64,000 bases of DNA, taken from contig NZ_CP162129.1 in assembly GCF_040834005.1 (NCBI RefSeq), positions 3,434,001-3,498,000 of the forward strand. The letters run 5' to 3'. The notes below the pieces were generated by a model. The model was not told the DNA's origin. It made no database searches and worked only from the letters and a program-made list of their open reading frames with translations. Of this stretch, positions 9,316 to 18,520 are shown one piece after another (within the stretch, counting starts at the first letter, position 1; each line of letters begins with the position of its first letter). The stretch comes from Paenibacillus sp. PL2-23 (GTDB lineage: Bacteria > Bacillota > Bacilli > Paenibacillales > Paenibacillaceae). The position numbers were made by a program, and so were the translations under genes.

Positions 9316-10799
9316 TGTATTAGTCCCCTTATGGCTTCTTTTGCTACTAATCGATCGTCGAAGTCGTATACCTTGCCTCCGACAAGCTGGTAGGTTTCAT
9401 GACCTTTCCCCGCAATCAATACTACATCGCCTGGGCTTGCCATTTCAACCGCTTTTTGAATCGCTTCGCGGCGATCCGCAATTAACGCGTATTTCTCCCT
9501 CGCGAGACCCGCTTCCAGAAGTCCCGCCTCGATATCCCCAATAATCCGGCTGGGGTCCTCCGTCCTGGGATTGTCAGAGGTGACGATGACTTCATCCGCC
9601 AGCCGTGCCGCGATACCTCCCATAAGAGGGCGCTTCGTCCGATCGCGGTCCCCGCCGCAGCCGAATACGCATATGACCCTGCCGGCGGCAAACTCACGCA
9701 CCGCACGCAGCACGTTCTCGAGTCCGTCCGGCGTATGGGCATAATCGACGACCACTGCGAACGGCTGGCCCGCCTCAACACTCTCAACGCGTCCCGGCAC
9801 GCCCGGAATGGATTCCAGCGAGCGCTTGATGTCCTCCAGCGCTATATCCTCGACAAGCGCGGCTGCGATTGCCGCAAGCGCGTTATAGACGTTGAACTTG
9901 CCTGACAACCTGAGCCTAATGTCCATGTCCCCTCGGAAGGTGAGCGCGCGGAACTCTGTCCCTTGTGCCGTGATGCGGATGTTCTTCGCCCTCACGTCCG
10001 CAGTGTTCAATATGCCGTAAGTAATGACTTCAGCGGAAGTCAGCATCCCGTACGCGGCGCTGGCGGGATCATCCGCGTTCAGCACCGCATAGGAGCGCTC
10101 CGCCGGGGAATGGGGATAGGCGTTGCCCAGCCTGGAGAAAAACAAGCCCTTGGCGTCCCTATATTTCTCCATCGTGCCGTGGTAATCCAGATGGTCCTGC
10201 GTCAGGTTGGTGAAGATGGCGGTGCGGAAGCGGCAGCCCTTCACCCGGCCCTGCTCCAGCGCGTGCGACGACACCTCCATCGCGCAGTAGCGCGTGCCGG
10301 CGTCTCTCATCTCCCCAAGCTGACGCTGAAGATCATGCGCGTCCGGCGTCGTTCCGCTTGCAGGGAACGACTTGCCCCCATAACGCCATTCAATGGTGCC
10401 GATGACGCCGGAAGGCTTGCCGCTGTCATTCAAGATGCGCTCTATCAAATAAGTCGTAGTCGTCTTCCCGTTTGTGCCCGTCACGCCAATAACCTTCACT
10501 TGGCTGCTGGGATGGCCGTATACATAATCGGAGATTACGGCAGTCGCCAGTCTGCAGTCCTTCACGATCAGCTGCGGGACCTCAAGCGGCAGCTCGCGCT
10601 CGCACACAAGTGCGCTTGCCCCCCGCTTCACCGCGTCCGCAGCGAACGTATGGCCGTCCACTGTCAGACCCGGCACGCATAAGAACAGCCCACCCGGCTT
10701 CACCTTCCTGGAATCCTTCTCTACTCCTGTAATTTCCGTCTCCCCATCCCCGACCAAGCGGGCTGTAAGCAGCAAATCTGTAAGTTCGCTCAGACGCAT
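9312..10799 (-). CDS. murE: UDP-N-acetylmuramoyl-tripeptide synthetase MurE (meso-DAP adding)
   Basis: A 495-residue Mur ligase adding the third stem-peptide residue. The P-loop GVTGTNGKTTTTY lies at about 105-117, and the C-terminal domain contains TSDNPRTEDP. The DNPR motif is the known mark of enzymes that use meso-diaminopimelate rather than lysine, so the cell wall is predicted to be of the mDAP type. The ATG at 10799 gives MRLSELTDLL; an in-frame GTG at 10808 is only about 4 nt from the GGGAGG site and is less suitable. The stop overlaps the murF start. Confidence 0.94.
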   Translation of the reverse strand: MRLSELTDLLLTARLVGDGETEITGVEKDSRKVKPGGLFLCVPGLTVDGHTFAADAVKRGASALVCERELPLEVPQLIVKDCRLATAVISDYVYGHPSSQVKVIGVTGTNGKTTTTYLIERILNDSGKPSGVIGTIEWRYGGKSFPASGTTPDAHDLQRQLGEMRDAGTRYCAMEVSSHALEQGRVKGCRFRTAIFTNLTQDHLDYHGTMEKYRDAKGLFFSRLGNAYPHSPAERSYAVLNADDPASAAYGMLTSAEVITYGILNTADVRAKNIRITAQGTEFRALTFRGDMDIRLRLSGKFNVYNALAAIAAALVEDIALEDIKRSLESIPGVPGRVESVEAGQPFAVVVDYAHTPDGLENVLRAVREFAAGRVICVFGCGGDRDRTKRPLMGGIAARLADEVIVTSDNPRTEDPSRIIGDIEAGLLEAGLAREKYALIADRREAIQKAVEMASPGDVVLIAGKGHETYQLVGGKVYDFDDRLVAKEAIRGLIH

Positions 10800-10910
10800 A
10801 TCCACCAAGCCTCCCTCGATAACTCTGACGGGATACTATATGCCGCCCAGAGCTGCCGTGTTAATGGCCCAGTTGCTTATACGCCTATTATACGTCTATA
10901 AAAGCGATGG

Positions 10911-12857
10911 TTAATGGGAATGCGTCTGCTCGACGTCCTCCTCGTCCCCGAGGTAAATCCGGATCGTGGAGCCGCGGTCTACTCGCGTGCCGGCCGCGGG
11001 AGCTTGTCGAATGACATATTGCCCTGTGCCTGCGGAAGTCAGATTAAAGTTCATATTCAAGTCCTCGTACAACTCCGAGACGCTTTTGCCTACAACGTTC
11101 GGCACGGTCACGATCGGCGTATCCCCGTATTTGTACAGCCGGTCGATCTGATTCTCGCGGGGCGGAATTTCGAGCACCGACAGGGCATCCTCCATCATGC
11201 CGCGAACAATGGGAGCAGCCACCAGACCGCCGAACTGAATGCCCTGCGGATTGTCGACCGCCACATAAATGACGATCTGTGGATCGTCCGCCGGCGCAAA
11301 GCCGATAAACGAAACAATATGCTCGTTCGGCGAATACCGCCCGTTGATAACCTTCTGCGCGGTGCCCGTCTTGCCGCCGACACGGTAGCCGTCGATAAAC
11401 GCGTTACGTCCCGTTCCTTTGGCTACTACACTCTCCAGCGCCTCGCGAACCTGCTTCGACGTTTCCTCGGAGATCACCTTGCGGACCGCCTCAGGCTCAA
11501 TCGTCTGTACGGTTTCTCCGGTTTCGCGGTTAATAAAGGATTTGGCCACGTGAGGCTTGTATAGCGTCCCCCCGTTGATGGCCGCAGACACCGCCGTAAT
11601 CTGTTGAATCGGCGTGACGGACACGCCTTGGCCGAACGCTGTTGTCGCCAGCTCCACAGGACCAACCTGACTAAGCTTGAACAGGATGCCGTTTTCTTCC
11701 CCGCCGATGTCGATCCCTGTTTTGGTGCCGAAGCCGAAGTCCTTAATATATTGGAACAAAGTTTCCTTTCCGAGCCGGTTGCCTAACGTCACGAACCCGG
11801 GATTGCAGGAGTTTTCCACAACCTCCAAGAACGTCTGGCTGCCGTGGCCGCCCTTCTTCCAGCAGCGAAGCCTCGCTCCACCTATCTCGATGGCTCCGGG
11901 ATCGAAGAACGTTTCATTCGTCAAGTCAACCTTCTTCTCCTCCAGAGCGGCTGCCAGTGTAATAATCTTAAACGTGGAGCCCGGCTCATACGTCATCCAG
12001 ATGGGCAAATTCCGATTATACACCTCGGAGGCGACCTCCCTGTACTTGTCCGGCTCATAGGTCGGCCGGCTGGCCATGCCTAATATTTCGCCGTTGTTCG
12101 GGTCCATGGCAATGGCGATAATGCCGTCCGGCTGCAGCGCCGTCATGGCCTGATCCAGCTCGCGCTCCATAATGGTCTGAATTTCCTGGTCGATCGTCAG
12201 CTGCAGCGTCAGCCCTTCCTTCGGCTCGACATAAATGTCGGACGAATTCGGCATCTGACGCCCTGCGGCGTCGGATAACCAGGACACATTGCCCTGAATG
12301 CCTTTGAGCATATCGTCATATCTGGCCTCCACGCCAGTAAGCCCTTGATTGTCAATGCCCGTAAAGCCAAGCAGGTGAGCGGCAAGGCTGCCGTAAGGAT
12401 AAAATCGTTTGTTGTCCTCCGCTACCACGATGCCGGGCAGCTCAAGCGCTTGAATCTCCTCCGCCTTTTCCTGCGAAAGCTTGCGGCCAGCCGTGCCCAG
12501 ATTGACGATCATCGCCTTCTTGGTCAGAAAGCTCATCATCTTCTCTTCGGTTGAGCCCAGCATCCTTGCCAGCGTCTCAGCGGTTCCCTCCTTGTCCTTC
12601 ACCTGGACAGGAATCGCCCACACGGTCGGTGAGCTGACGTTATAGGCCAGCCGGACGCCGTTGCGATCCCATATCTCGCCGCGGCTCCCCATATATGGAA
12701 TATCCCGGCGCCAGGAATCCTCCGCTTTCGCAGACAGCTCCGCCCCTTCAATCAACTGTACATAAGCAAGTCGAATACATAACGCCAGAAAAGCAACACC
12801 CGCAAAAAGCAGCACCAGGAACAGCCGCCTTCGAACCGTCACGTTTGAAACCTTCAC
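10911..12857 (-). CDS. spoVD: Stage V sporulation protein D (class B penicillin-binding protein)
   Basis: A 648-residue class B PBP with a single N-terminal membrane anchor (LFLVLLFAGVAFLALCIRLAYVQL), a dimerisation domain containing RGEIWDRNGVRLA, and a transpeptidase domain with active-site serine S294 (STFK), SCN and KTGTAQ. One C-terminal PASTA domain follows (VPNVVGKSVSELYEDL). SpoVD crosslinks cortex peptidoglycan during spore formation together with SpoVE, which is six genes downstream. The GTG start at 12857 is chosen because GGGGGAGG lies 6 nt before it. Upstream in-frame codons exist but lack a ribosome site. Confidence 0.92.
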   Translation of the reverse strand: MKVSNVTVRRRLFLVLLFAGVAFLALCIRLAYVQLIEGAELSAKAEDSWRRDIPYMGSRGEIWDRNGVRLAYNVSSPTVWAIPVQVKDKEGTAETLARMLGSTEEKMMSFLTKKAMIVNLGTAGRKLSQEKAEEIQALELPGIVVAEDNKRFYPYGSLAAHLLGFTGIDNQGLTGVEARYDDMLKGIQGNVSWLSDAAGRQMPNSSDIYVEPKEGLTLQLTIDQEIQTIMERELDQAMTALQPDGIIAIAMDPNNGEILGMASRPTYEPDKYREVASEVYNRNLPIWMTYEPGSTFKIITLAAALEEKKVDLTNETFFDPGAIEIGGARLRCWKKGGHGSQTFLEVVENSCNPGFVTLGNRLGKETLFQYIKDFGFGTKTGIDIGGEENGILFKLSQVGPVELATTAFGQGVSVTPIQQITAVSAAINGGTLYKPHVAKSFINRETGETVQTIEPEAVRKVISEETSKQVREALESVVAKGTGRNAFIDGYRVGGKTGTAQKVINGRYSPNEHIVSFIGFAPADDPQIVIYVAVDNPQGIQFGGLVAAPIVRGMMEDALSVLEIPPRENQIDRLYKYGDTPIVTVPNVVGKSVSELYEDLNMNFNLTSAGTGQYVIRQAPAAGTRVDRGSTIRIYLGDEEDVEQTHSH

Positions 12858-12974
12858 AATGGACCTCCCCCTTCGTACCGACGTACGCTGAATCGACCAT
12901 AAAGCGTGCAGAAACACTCTATTCAGCCTATTCGGGACAAGGGGGGGATAGAACAAGCTTCCCGGACGAGGATA

Positions 12975-15233
12975 TCAGTTTTCTGCGGCCTGTTCATCCT
13001 TCGGAGCAGGCTGCGCTTCGCCTTCGACGGCTTCCTCCTCCGACAAAGCGGCGACAGTGGCAGCTGCCTCGTCGTAAAGCTCGGAGCCTGCGGGCGGGAG
13101 CAGCTGCACCTTCACGATTCGGACGCCATTCTTCTCCTCCACCTGCTGGGAGACGACGTAGCCTGAGCCTTGCGGCAGGAGCTTCGCCCCTATAATCGAG
13201 GTCAGCTCCAGCGCGTCCCGCAGCGACACGCCGGTTAAATTCGGCACTGGCAGCTTATCCTTCTGCTCTGTTATGAGATATACCTTCTGTGTCGGGTGAA
13301 TGATGGAGCCCTCCGACGGAATTTGCGCAAGCACCGTCCCGCCGTCTCCGACAATTTCATAGGATAACGCCTTGGCTTTCAGCTCATCCTTCGCCCTGGC
13401 AACCTGAAGCTTGCCCATGTCCGGCACAACGACCTTAATTTCGTTTGTTCCGGAATTCTCCTCCGGCACCCAATTAGGGGCTACGCCCATCTTCCGCAAG
13501 CTTTTGCGGACAATTTCCTGGAAGGCAGGCGCCGCGACCGAGCCGCCGCCCGCGTACCGGTCATTCGGCTCATCGACAGCAATGTAGAGTACAATACGCG
13601 GGTTGTCCACAGGCGCATAACCGATGAAGGACACCATGAACTTTTCCTCCGAATATCGGCCTCCGATATACTTCTGCGCCGTTCCCGTCTTGCCGGCCAC
13701 GCGATAGCCTTCAATATAGGCGTTGCGGCCTGTGCCGATCTCCTGGTCGGAGACGACCTGCTCCAAATATTCGCCTACCTTGCGCGACGTATCCTCCGAT
13801 ATAACCTGACGAATGACCTTTGGCTCCGTCAGCATCGTGGTGTTGGTGTTCGGGTCGGTTACGCTCTTGATGACATGCGGCACCATCAGCTTGCCGCCGT
13901 TCGCGACGGCCGCTACTGCCGCGACCTGCTGAATCGCCGTCACCGAGACGCCTTGTCCGAAGGACGCCGCCGCAATGTCCATGTTGTATTGGAAGCGGAT
14001 GGAGCCGGTCAGCTCATTGGGCAGCTCGATGCCCGTCTTTTGGCCAAAGCCGAATCTGGTGATATAATCTCTCAGTCTCTCCGCGCCGAGCCGCTCCAAT
14101 CCAAGCTTGACAAACGCGACATTGCTGGAATATTTTAAGCCGTCAAGGAAGGAGATGGTCCCCCAGCCGTCAAGATTATGGTCCCTGATCACGTGAGTAT
14201 CGCCCGGCACCTTATAGCGACCCGATTGATACAGCTCATCCGGGTTGAACAGGCCCTCCTCCACCGCGGCCGCAAGCGTCGCGATCTTGAACGTGGAGCC
14301 TGGCTCGTACAGCGACCCGACGGCGTGGTTGAACATGTTGGCGTAAGGAGCGTCCCAGTAGGCATTGGGATTAAACTCCGGCATATTGGCCATCGCCAAT
14401 ATTTCCATCGTCTGGGGATCCGCAGCAATAGCAGTCGCGCTCTTGGGCTGGTATTTCTCCATGATGCCTCGCAGCGCTTCTTCCACATACCACTGAATGT
14501 CATTGTCAATCGTGAGGGCGATGCTGCTGCCATCCTGCTGGGGCTTGTATTCGATCTCGCCCTCTGAGAGCTGGACTCTCACACCATCCTTCTGATAGCG
14601 GAAGATGCCGTCCGTGCCCGTCAGCTGCTCGTCAAAATAAGCCTCGATACCCGTTTTGTTCTCCCGATTCACATCGATATAGCCCACCAGCTGCGACGCT
14701 AGTGTATCGCGGGGATATTCGCGTTTGAGCGTCTCATCGATCATAATGCCCGTATCGTAGCCTAGCTTCTTCTTCAGGAGCTCTTCTTTCAGCTCGTTAC
14801 GGAACGCTGTCAGCTCATCCGCTGTCTGCTTCTCGATTTGCCATCCGCCTCTGCGGAGCTCCCGGTGGGCATAGAATTCGCCATTCTCCTTCTTCGCGGT
14901 TACCGCCTTGCGAATGTCGCTTTCGGGGGCGTCCAGCGTTTCCTGCAGCCCCTTCACAACCTCCTCCGTAATGCCAAGCTCGTGAATGAGCTTGGGATTA
15001 ACGGATACATTGTAAGCGATCGTATCCATAGCAAGCACGTTGCCGTTCCGATCCGTTATGGTGCCCCGCTTGGCTGTCAGCTTGTCGGCCGCAGCCCAGC
15101 GCGCCTTCGCTTTCTCGTAATAGAAATCTCCTTGCAACACTTGCACATAGAATATTCTACCAATCAGAATGAGAAAAAGGAGGGTCATTACCCCTCCAAA
15201 TAACAGCGTCCGCAGCCTAATTCTTTTGTTCAT
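12975..15233 (-). CDS. pbpB: Penicillin-binding protein 2B (division transpeptidase)
   Basis: A 752-residue class B PBP paralogous to its neighbour SpoVD. It has an N-terminal anchor (LLFGGVMTLLFLILIGRIFYVQV), an N-terminal domain with RGTITDRNGNVLAMDTIAYN, and a transpeptidase domain with S313 (STFK), SSN and KTGTAQ. Two C-terminal PASTA domains follow (VVVPDMGKLQVARAKDEL; LPVPNLTGVSLRDALEL). The family crosslinks septal peptidoglycan in the divisome. It starts 11 nt after ftsL with only a weak GGGTG ribosome site, which suggests coupling to ftsL translation. Confidence 0.93.
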   Translation of the reverse strand: MNKRIRLRTLLFGGVMTLLFLILIGRIFYVQVLQGDFYYEKAKARWAAADKLTAKRGTITDRNGNVLAMDTIAYNVSVNPKLIHELGITEEVVKGLQETLDAPESDIRKAVTAKKENGEFYAHRELRRGGWQIEKQTADELTAFRNELKEELLKKKLGYDTGIMIDETLKREYPRDTLASQLVGYIDVNRENKTGIEAYFDEQLTGTDGIFRYQKDGVRVQLSEGEIEYKPQQDGSSIALTIDNDIQWYVEEALRGIMEKYQPKSATAIAADPQTMEILAMANMPEFNPNAYWDAPYANMFNHAVGSLYEPGSTFKIATLAAAVEEGLFNPDELYQSGRYKVPGDTHVIRDHNLDGWGTISFLDGLKYSSNVAFVKLGLERLGAERLRDYITRFGFGQKTGIELPNELTGSIRFQYNMDIAAASFGQGVSVTAIQQVAAVAAVANGGKLMVPHVIKSVTDPNTNTTMLTEPKVIRQVISEDTSRKVGEYLEQVVSDQEIGTGRNAYIEGYRVAGKTGTAQKYIGGRYSEEKFMVSFIGYAPVDNPRIVLYIAVDEPNDRYAGGGSVAAPAFQEIVRKSLRKMGVAPNWVPEENSGTNEIKVVVPDMGKLQVARAKDELKAKALSYEIVGDGGTVLAQIPSEGSIIHPTQKVYLITEQKDKLPVPNLTGVSLRDALELTSIIGAKLLPQGSGYVVSQQVEEKNGVRIVKVQLLPPAGSELYDEAAATVAALSEEEAVEGEAQPAPKDEQAAEN

Positions 15234-15244
15234 ATGGTCACACC

Positions 15245-15646
15245 CTATTCGCGCATAGCCGTGCTTAAGCCGTCATTATCTTTTTTGACTGTAATGCCGT
15301 TGTCCGAGGTCCTTACCATGCCCTGCAGCTCGGCCATTTCCCTGATCCGCTCTGGATTGCTGAGCCTTTCGACCTGCCGCTTCAGCTCCTCGAGCTCGAC
15401 GTTCATCGTCTCGTAATCGGCATTCATCCCTTTGATTTGCACATTCATATCATAGATTTGAGCGTAGCGAGAGAGGATAACCCCGGCCACCACCACGCAA
15501 ATGATTACGGTAAAAAGATAAAGAAGCTTTTCCTGCATGGGCAAGGATTTACGTTTAACGACAACTTTTCGAGTTTCGCGAATGACTTCCTGCTGCTGCG
15601 GCTTGCGCTTCGGCTGAAGCGCAAGGTTTCCATTTACGTATGCCAC
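15245..15646 (-). CDS. ftsL: Cell division protein FtsL
   Basis: A 133-residue bitopic protein: a basic cytoplasmic N-terminus (KPQQQEVIRETRKVVVKRK), one membrane segment (LLYLFTVIICVVVAGVILS, about 41-59), then an extracytoplasmic leucine-zipper-like coiled coil (MNADYETMNVELEELKRQVE). Sequence identity in this family is low, so the call rests on architecture and on position between rsmH and pbpB, the canonical place. The start is GTG at 15646 with GAGGGGG about 6 nt upstream. It is expected to bind DivIC and DivIB. Confidence 0.88.
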   Translation of the reverse strand: MAYVNGNLALQPKRKPQQQEVIRETRKVVVKRKSLPMQEKLLYLFTVIICVVVAGVILSRYAQIYDMNVQIKGMNADYETMNVELEELKRQVERLSNPERIREMAELQGMVRTSDNGITVKKDNDGLSTAMRE

Positions 15647-15701
15647 TAGTTATCCCCCTCTTATCAAATAATTCACTTAAAGTGGTTGTTCAAACAACCT
15701 C

Positions 15702-16652
15702 TTAAAGCTTTTGCGCAATTCTTAGTTTGGCCGAGCGCGCACGCGGGTTTAGCTCAAGCTCCCGCTCCCCCGGCGCGATTGGCTTGCGATTTACAAGCTT
15801 CAGCACGCCCTTGTTACCGCATACGCATAACGGGAAGTCAGGCGGGCAAGTACACTTCTCCACATATTTGGCGAATATTTGCTTGCAGATCCGGTCCTCC
15901 AGCGAGTGAAAGGTGATGACCGAGGCTCTGCCGCCAGGAGCGAGACAGCGGACCGCCGCCTCAAGCGCCTCCTCCTCCGCGCCCAGCTCGTCATTCACCG
16001 CAATGCGCAGCGCCTGGAAGGAGCGTTTGGCGGGATGCGGCCCCGTCCTCCTCGTTGCAGCGGGAATAGAGAGCTTGATCAGCTCCGCTAGCTCGCCCGT
16101 CTTCTCGATTGGCGCGGCCTCGCGAGCCTTCACGATGTTACGGGCAATGCTCCTCGCGAACTTCTCCTCGCCATAACGATCCAGGATGCGGGCAATTTCG
16201 CGTTCCTCCCAAGTGTTGACGATGTCATGCGCCGTCAGCTCCTCCTCCCGATCCATCCGCATGTCAAGCGGCGCATCGTGATTATAGCTGAATCCTCTCT
16301 CCGCCTCGTCCAGCTGTGGACTCGACACCCCCAGATCGAACAGAAACCCGTCCACCTGCGGCAGACCATCCTTCATAGGGACGTCGCAGCCTATCAGCTC
16401 CTGCTCCAAATACCGGAAGTTGCTTCTAACCAGCGTCACTTTATCCATATAAGGAGCAAGCCTCTTGCGCGCGTTGTCCAGCGCCCAGTCGTCCTGGTCG
16501 AATGCGATCAAACGTCCTCCCGCGCCCAGGCGTGAGGCAATAAGCTCGCTATGCCCCGCTCCCCCAAGCGTGCAATCGACGTAAATGCCGTCCGGCTTGA
16601 TCGCCAGACCGTCAACCGCTTCCTCCAATAAAACCGTTACATGCTGAAACAC
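15702..16652 (-). CDS. rsmH: 16S rRNA (cytosine(1402)-N(4))-methyltransferase RsmH
   Basis: A 316-residue SAM-dependent methyltransferase (formerly MraW) that modifies C1402 in the decoding site of 16S rRNA. Visible motifs are [13 protein letters not shown], the SAM site [40 protein letters not shown] and the C-terminal [14 protein letters not shown]. Four cysteines ([14 protein letters not shown]) near the end are usual for Gram-positive members. The GTG start at 16652 has AGGAGG 9 nt upstream. It follows mraZ by about 47 nt. Confidence 0.96.
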   Translation of the reverse strand: MFQHVTVLLEEAVDGLAIKPDGIYVDCTLGGAGHSELIASRLGAGGRLIAFDQDDWALDNARKRLAPYMDKVTLVRSNFRYLEQELIGCDVPMKDGLPQVDGFLFDLGVSSPQLDEAERGFSYNHDAPLDMRMDREEELTAHDIVNTWEEREIARILDRYGEEKFARSIARNIVKAREAAPIEKTGELAELIKLSIPAATRRTGPHPAKRSFQALRIAVNDELGAEEEALEAAVRCLAPGGRASVITFHSLEDRICKQIFAKYVEKCTCPPDFPLCVCGNKGVLKLVNRKPIAPGERELELNPRARSAKLRIAQKL

Positions 16653-16699
16653 GCTTTATGTCCTCCTGTTTCTCGCTATCCTGCTAAGCGTTTATCCAT

Positions 16700-17137
16700 C
16701 TAGAAGTTGAAATCGAAATCAACCAGCTTCTCGGCGATTTCGTTGAAGGTCTGCTCGGACTGCTCGTAGTAGCCGTCCCATGTTCCCTTGCTCCATATTT
16801 CCACCCTGCCTGATACGCCGAGCACCATACAATCCTTGTCCAGCTTGGCATATTCCCGCAGGTGGCTGGGTATATTTACCCTTCCCTGTTTGTCCAGCTC
16901 GCATTCCGTCGCCCCCGAGAAAAAAAACCGGGTAAACGCCCTCGCGTCCGACTTCATGAGCGGAAGCGACTTCAGCTTCTGCTCCAGCGCGCTCCACTCC
17001 GTCATGGGATAGACGAACAAGCAATGATCGAGGCCGCGCGTAGCAATGAAGGTTGTTCCAAGCGCTTCGCGGAATTTGGCAGGAATAATTAGCCGACCCT
17101 TGTCGTCGATGCTATGCTGATATTCCCCCATAAACAT
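16700..17137 (-). CDS. mraZ: Transcriptional regulator MraZ
   Basis: A 145-residue protein with two SpoVT/AbrB-like MraZ repeats, each with the DxxGR signature (DDKGRLIIP near the start, DKQGRVNIP in the middle). MraZ forms ring-shaped oligomers that bind direct repeats in front of the dcw operon and regulate it. It is the first gene of the cluster, and four such repeats are visible just upstream at 17153-17192. The ATG at 17137 ([11 protein letters not shown]) has GGAG 7 nt before it and gives the usual family length. Confidence 0.95.
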   Translation of the reverse strand: MFMGEYQHSIDDKGRLIIPAKFREALGTTFIATRGLDHCLFVYPMTEWSALEQKLKSLPLMKSDARAFTRFFFSGATECELDKQGRVNIPSHLREYAKLDKDCMVLGVSGRVEIWSKGTWDGYYEQSEQTFNEIAEKLVDFDFNF

Positions 17138-17152
17138 AATTCCGCTCCACTC

Positions 17153-17192
17153 CTTCCCCCATACACTCCACTTTGCCCCACTTTCCCCCACT
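17153..17192 (-). promoter_or_regulatory. MraZ operator: four 10-bp direct repeats
   Basis: On the minus strand, four adjacent decamers read AGTGGGGGAA, AGTGGGGCAA, AGTGGAGTGT and ATGGGGGAAG, giving TGGGN-like cores at an exact 10-bp period. This matches the known MraZ-binding arrangement of short repeats spaced one helical turn apart. The array begins 16 nt upstream of the mraZ start codon. The third copy is the weakest match. Autoregulation of the dcw operon is inferred. Confidence 0.8.
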
Positions 17193-17218
17193 GAATACAG
17201 TAGTTCGCCACCTAAAAT

Positions 17219-17247
17219 AAAAATCCTGCTCCATGAGCAGGATTTTT
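17219..17247 (-). terminator. Intrinsic terminator after the DUF4349 gene
   Basis: A 13-bp perfect stem (AAAAATCCTGCTC / GAGCAGGATTTTT) with a 3-nt loop. On the minus strand it ends in a T-run, so it should stop transcription from the DUF4349 gene before mraZ. Its A-run and T-run make it potentially bidirectional. Confidence 0.85.
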
Positions 17248-17266
17248 GAAAAATTATTTTAACCTG

Positions 17267-18364
17267 TTAAGTTTCCTTATCCGGTTGATCGGGCGCCTCC
17301 GCCGCAGCGGACGATGGTGCCGATGGAGCGATCGACTCGCCATAGGCCGCCTTCCTCCCGCCTGCGCCGACTCTCCGTCGACGCCTCACGGCCATAAGGA
17401 TCGGCACGAGAACGACCGCCAGCACAGCGGCTACAGGCAACGCGCCAGCTGCCATAATGATCAGCAGCTTCACACCTTCCACGACCACCTCGAAGCTGCC
17501 CTTCAGCGTGTCAGTCAATTTCGTTCCGAAGCCAGGCTCGTTGGCGCTTGCCGAGGAAGCGACCGACTGATCACGCTGCACCATCCTCAAAGACACTGTC
17601 GAATAGGCCACGTTATTGTCCAGATAACGAATTTTGCCCTTAATGGTTTCGATCTCCTCCTGAACCGTTCCTAGCTGGTTGGAGAATTGAAGCAGCTCAT
17701 CCGCCTTAACCGCCTTCTCCATCATCTCGGCAAGGCGCTGCTCCACCAGCTGCCTGGCCTTCAGCCTGGATTCCAGATCCACATATTGCTCCGTCACGTC
17801 TGAACCGGAGAGGCTTTGGCCGAAATGCGAATGGTCGATCTTGGAGACGGCGTCGATGAAGGACATAAAGCCTTCAGCAGGCACCTTGATCTGATAGGTA
17901 GCGCCTACCTCTCCATCATACCGCGTATCCTGAAACTCAAGAATATAGCCCCCGCTCAGATGAATCGCGTCGCGGAGCTTGGAGGACGCCGCCTTCAGCT
18001 CCTCCACCTCCATCGTCAAATTCGCCGTATAAATAATTTTGCCCTGCGCGATGCCTGCCGACTGTGACGTTATGCCCGCAACGCCTGCCGCTGAGCCGGA
18101 AGAGCCCGGTGCTCCGCCCGAGTCCTGCAAGCTCTCCTCCTTGACCCCGCCGCTCTCTCCGCTTGAAGCACCCTTCATCAGCTTCTGGGAGGATCCGCTT
18201 GCCATATCGGCTGGCGCGGCTCCCTCAAAGCTCATCGCCTTATCCTCTGCTGCGTTATCATGGTCCGAGGCTGAGCAGCCCGCCAATGCGGCAGCCGCCA
18301 TAATCGCCATGGCCAGCAGCGCCAGGCTTATTTTCTTGCCTATTTTCCCCCTGTTTAGATACAC
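17267..18364 (-). CDS. DUF4349 domain lipoprotein
   Basis: A 365-residue predicted lipoprotein of unknown function. The N-terminus has a signal peptide with lipobox LAGC (C30). A low-complexity Ser/Gly/Ala region (about 35-105) precedes the DUF4349 domain (IIYTANLTMEVEEL... to about 280), which contains a coiled coil (ESRLKARQLVEQRLAEMMEKA, NQLGTVQEEIETIKGKIRYL). A C-terminal membrane segment (LLIIMAAGALPVAAVLAVVLVP) and a basic tail RRRRR follow, so both ends could touch the membrane. The GTG start at 18364 has AGGGGG 7 nt upstream. It lies between ahcY and mraZ, with terminators on both sides. Confidence 0.82.
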   Translation of the reverse strand: MYLNRGKIGKKISLALLAMAIMAAAALAGCSASDHDNAAEDKAMSFEGAAPADMASGSSQKLMKGASSGESGGVKEESLQDSGGAPGSSGSAAGVAGITSQSAGIAQGKIIYTANLTMEVEELKAASSKLRDAIHLSGGYILEFQDTRYDGEVGATYQIKVPAEGFMSFIDAVSKIDHSHFGQSLSGSDVTEQYVDLESRLKARQLVEQRLAEMMEKAVKADELLQFSNQLGTVQEEIETIKGKIRYLDNNVAYSTVSLRMVQRDQSVASSASANEPGFGTKLTDTLKGSFEVVVEGVKLLIIMAAGALPVAAVLAVVLVPILMAVRRRRRVGAGGRKAAYGESIAPSAPSSAAAEAPDQPDKET

Positions 18365-18454
18365 GCCAACGCCCCCTATATCGCTAGAAAGTACGCGCCA
18401 CGATACGCGTCTTGCTGACATAGACGGAAATTCATGTCAAAAGGTTGCCCGGGC

Positions 18455-18501
18455 AAAAAAGAAGAGCCCAGATTCTCCTTCATGCAGGGAGAATCTGGGC
18501 T
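18455..18501 (-). terminator. Intrinsic terminator after ahcY
   Basis: A perfect 14-bp stem (AGCCCAGATTCTCC with its complement) around a 9-nt loop, followed on the minus strand by TTCTTTTTT. It ends the bshC-ahcY transcript. Confidence 0.88.
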
Positions 18502-18520
18502 CGCGCTTCCGATATGGGGA

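Noticed and set aside
12858-12956. In-frame N-terminal extension of SpoVD by 33 residues.
   Set aside because: No ribosome site, and GGGGGAGG lies 6 nt before the GTG at 12857, which gives normal class B PBP length.
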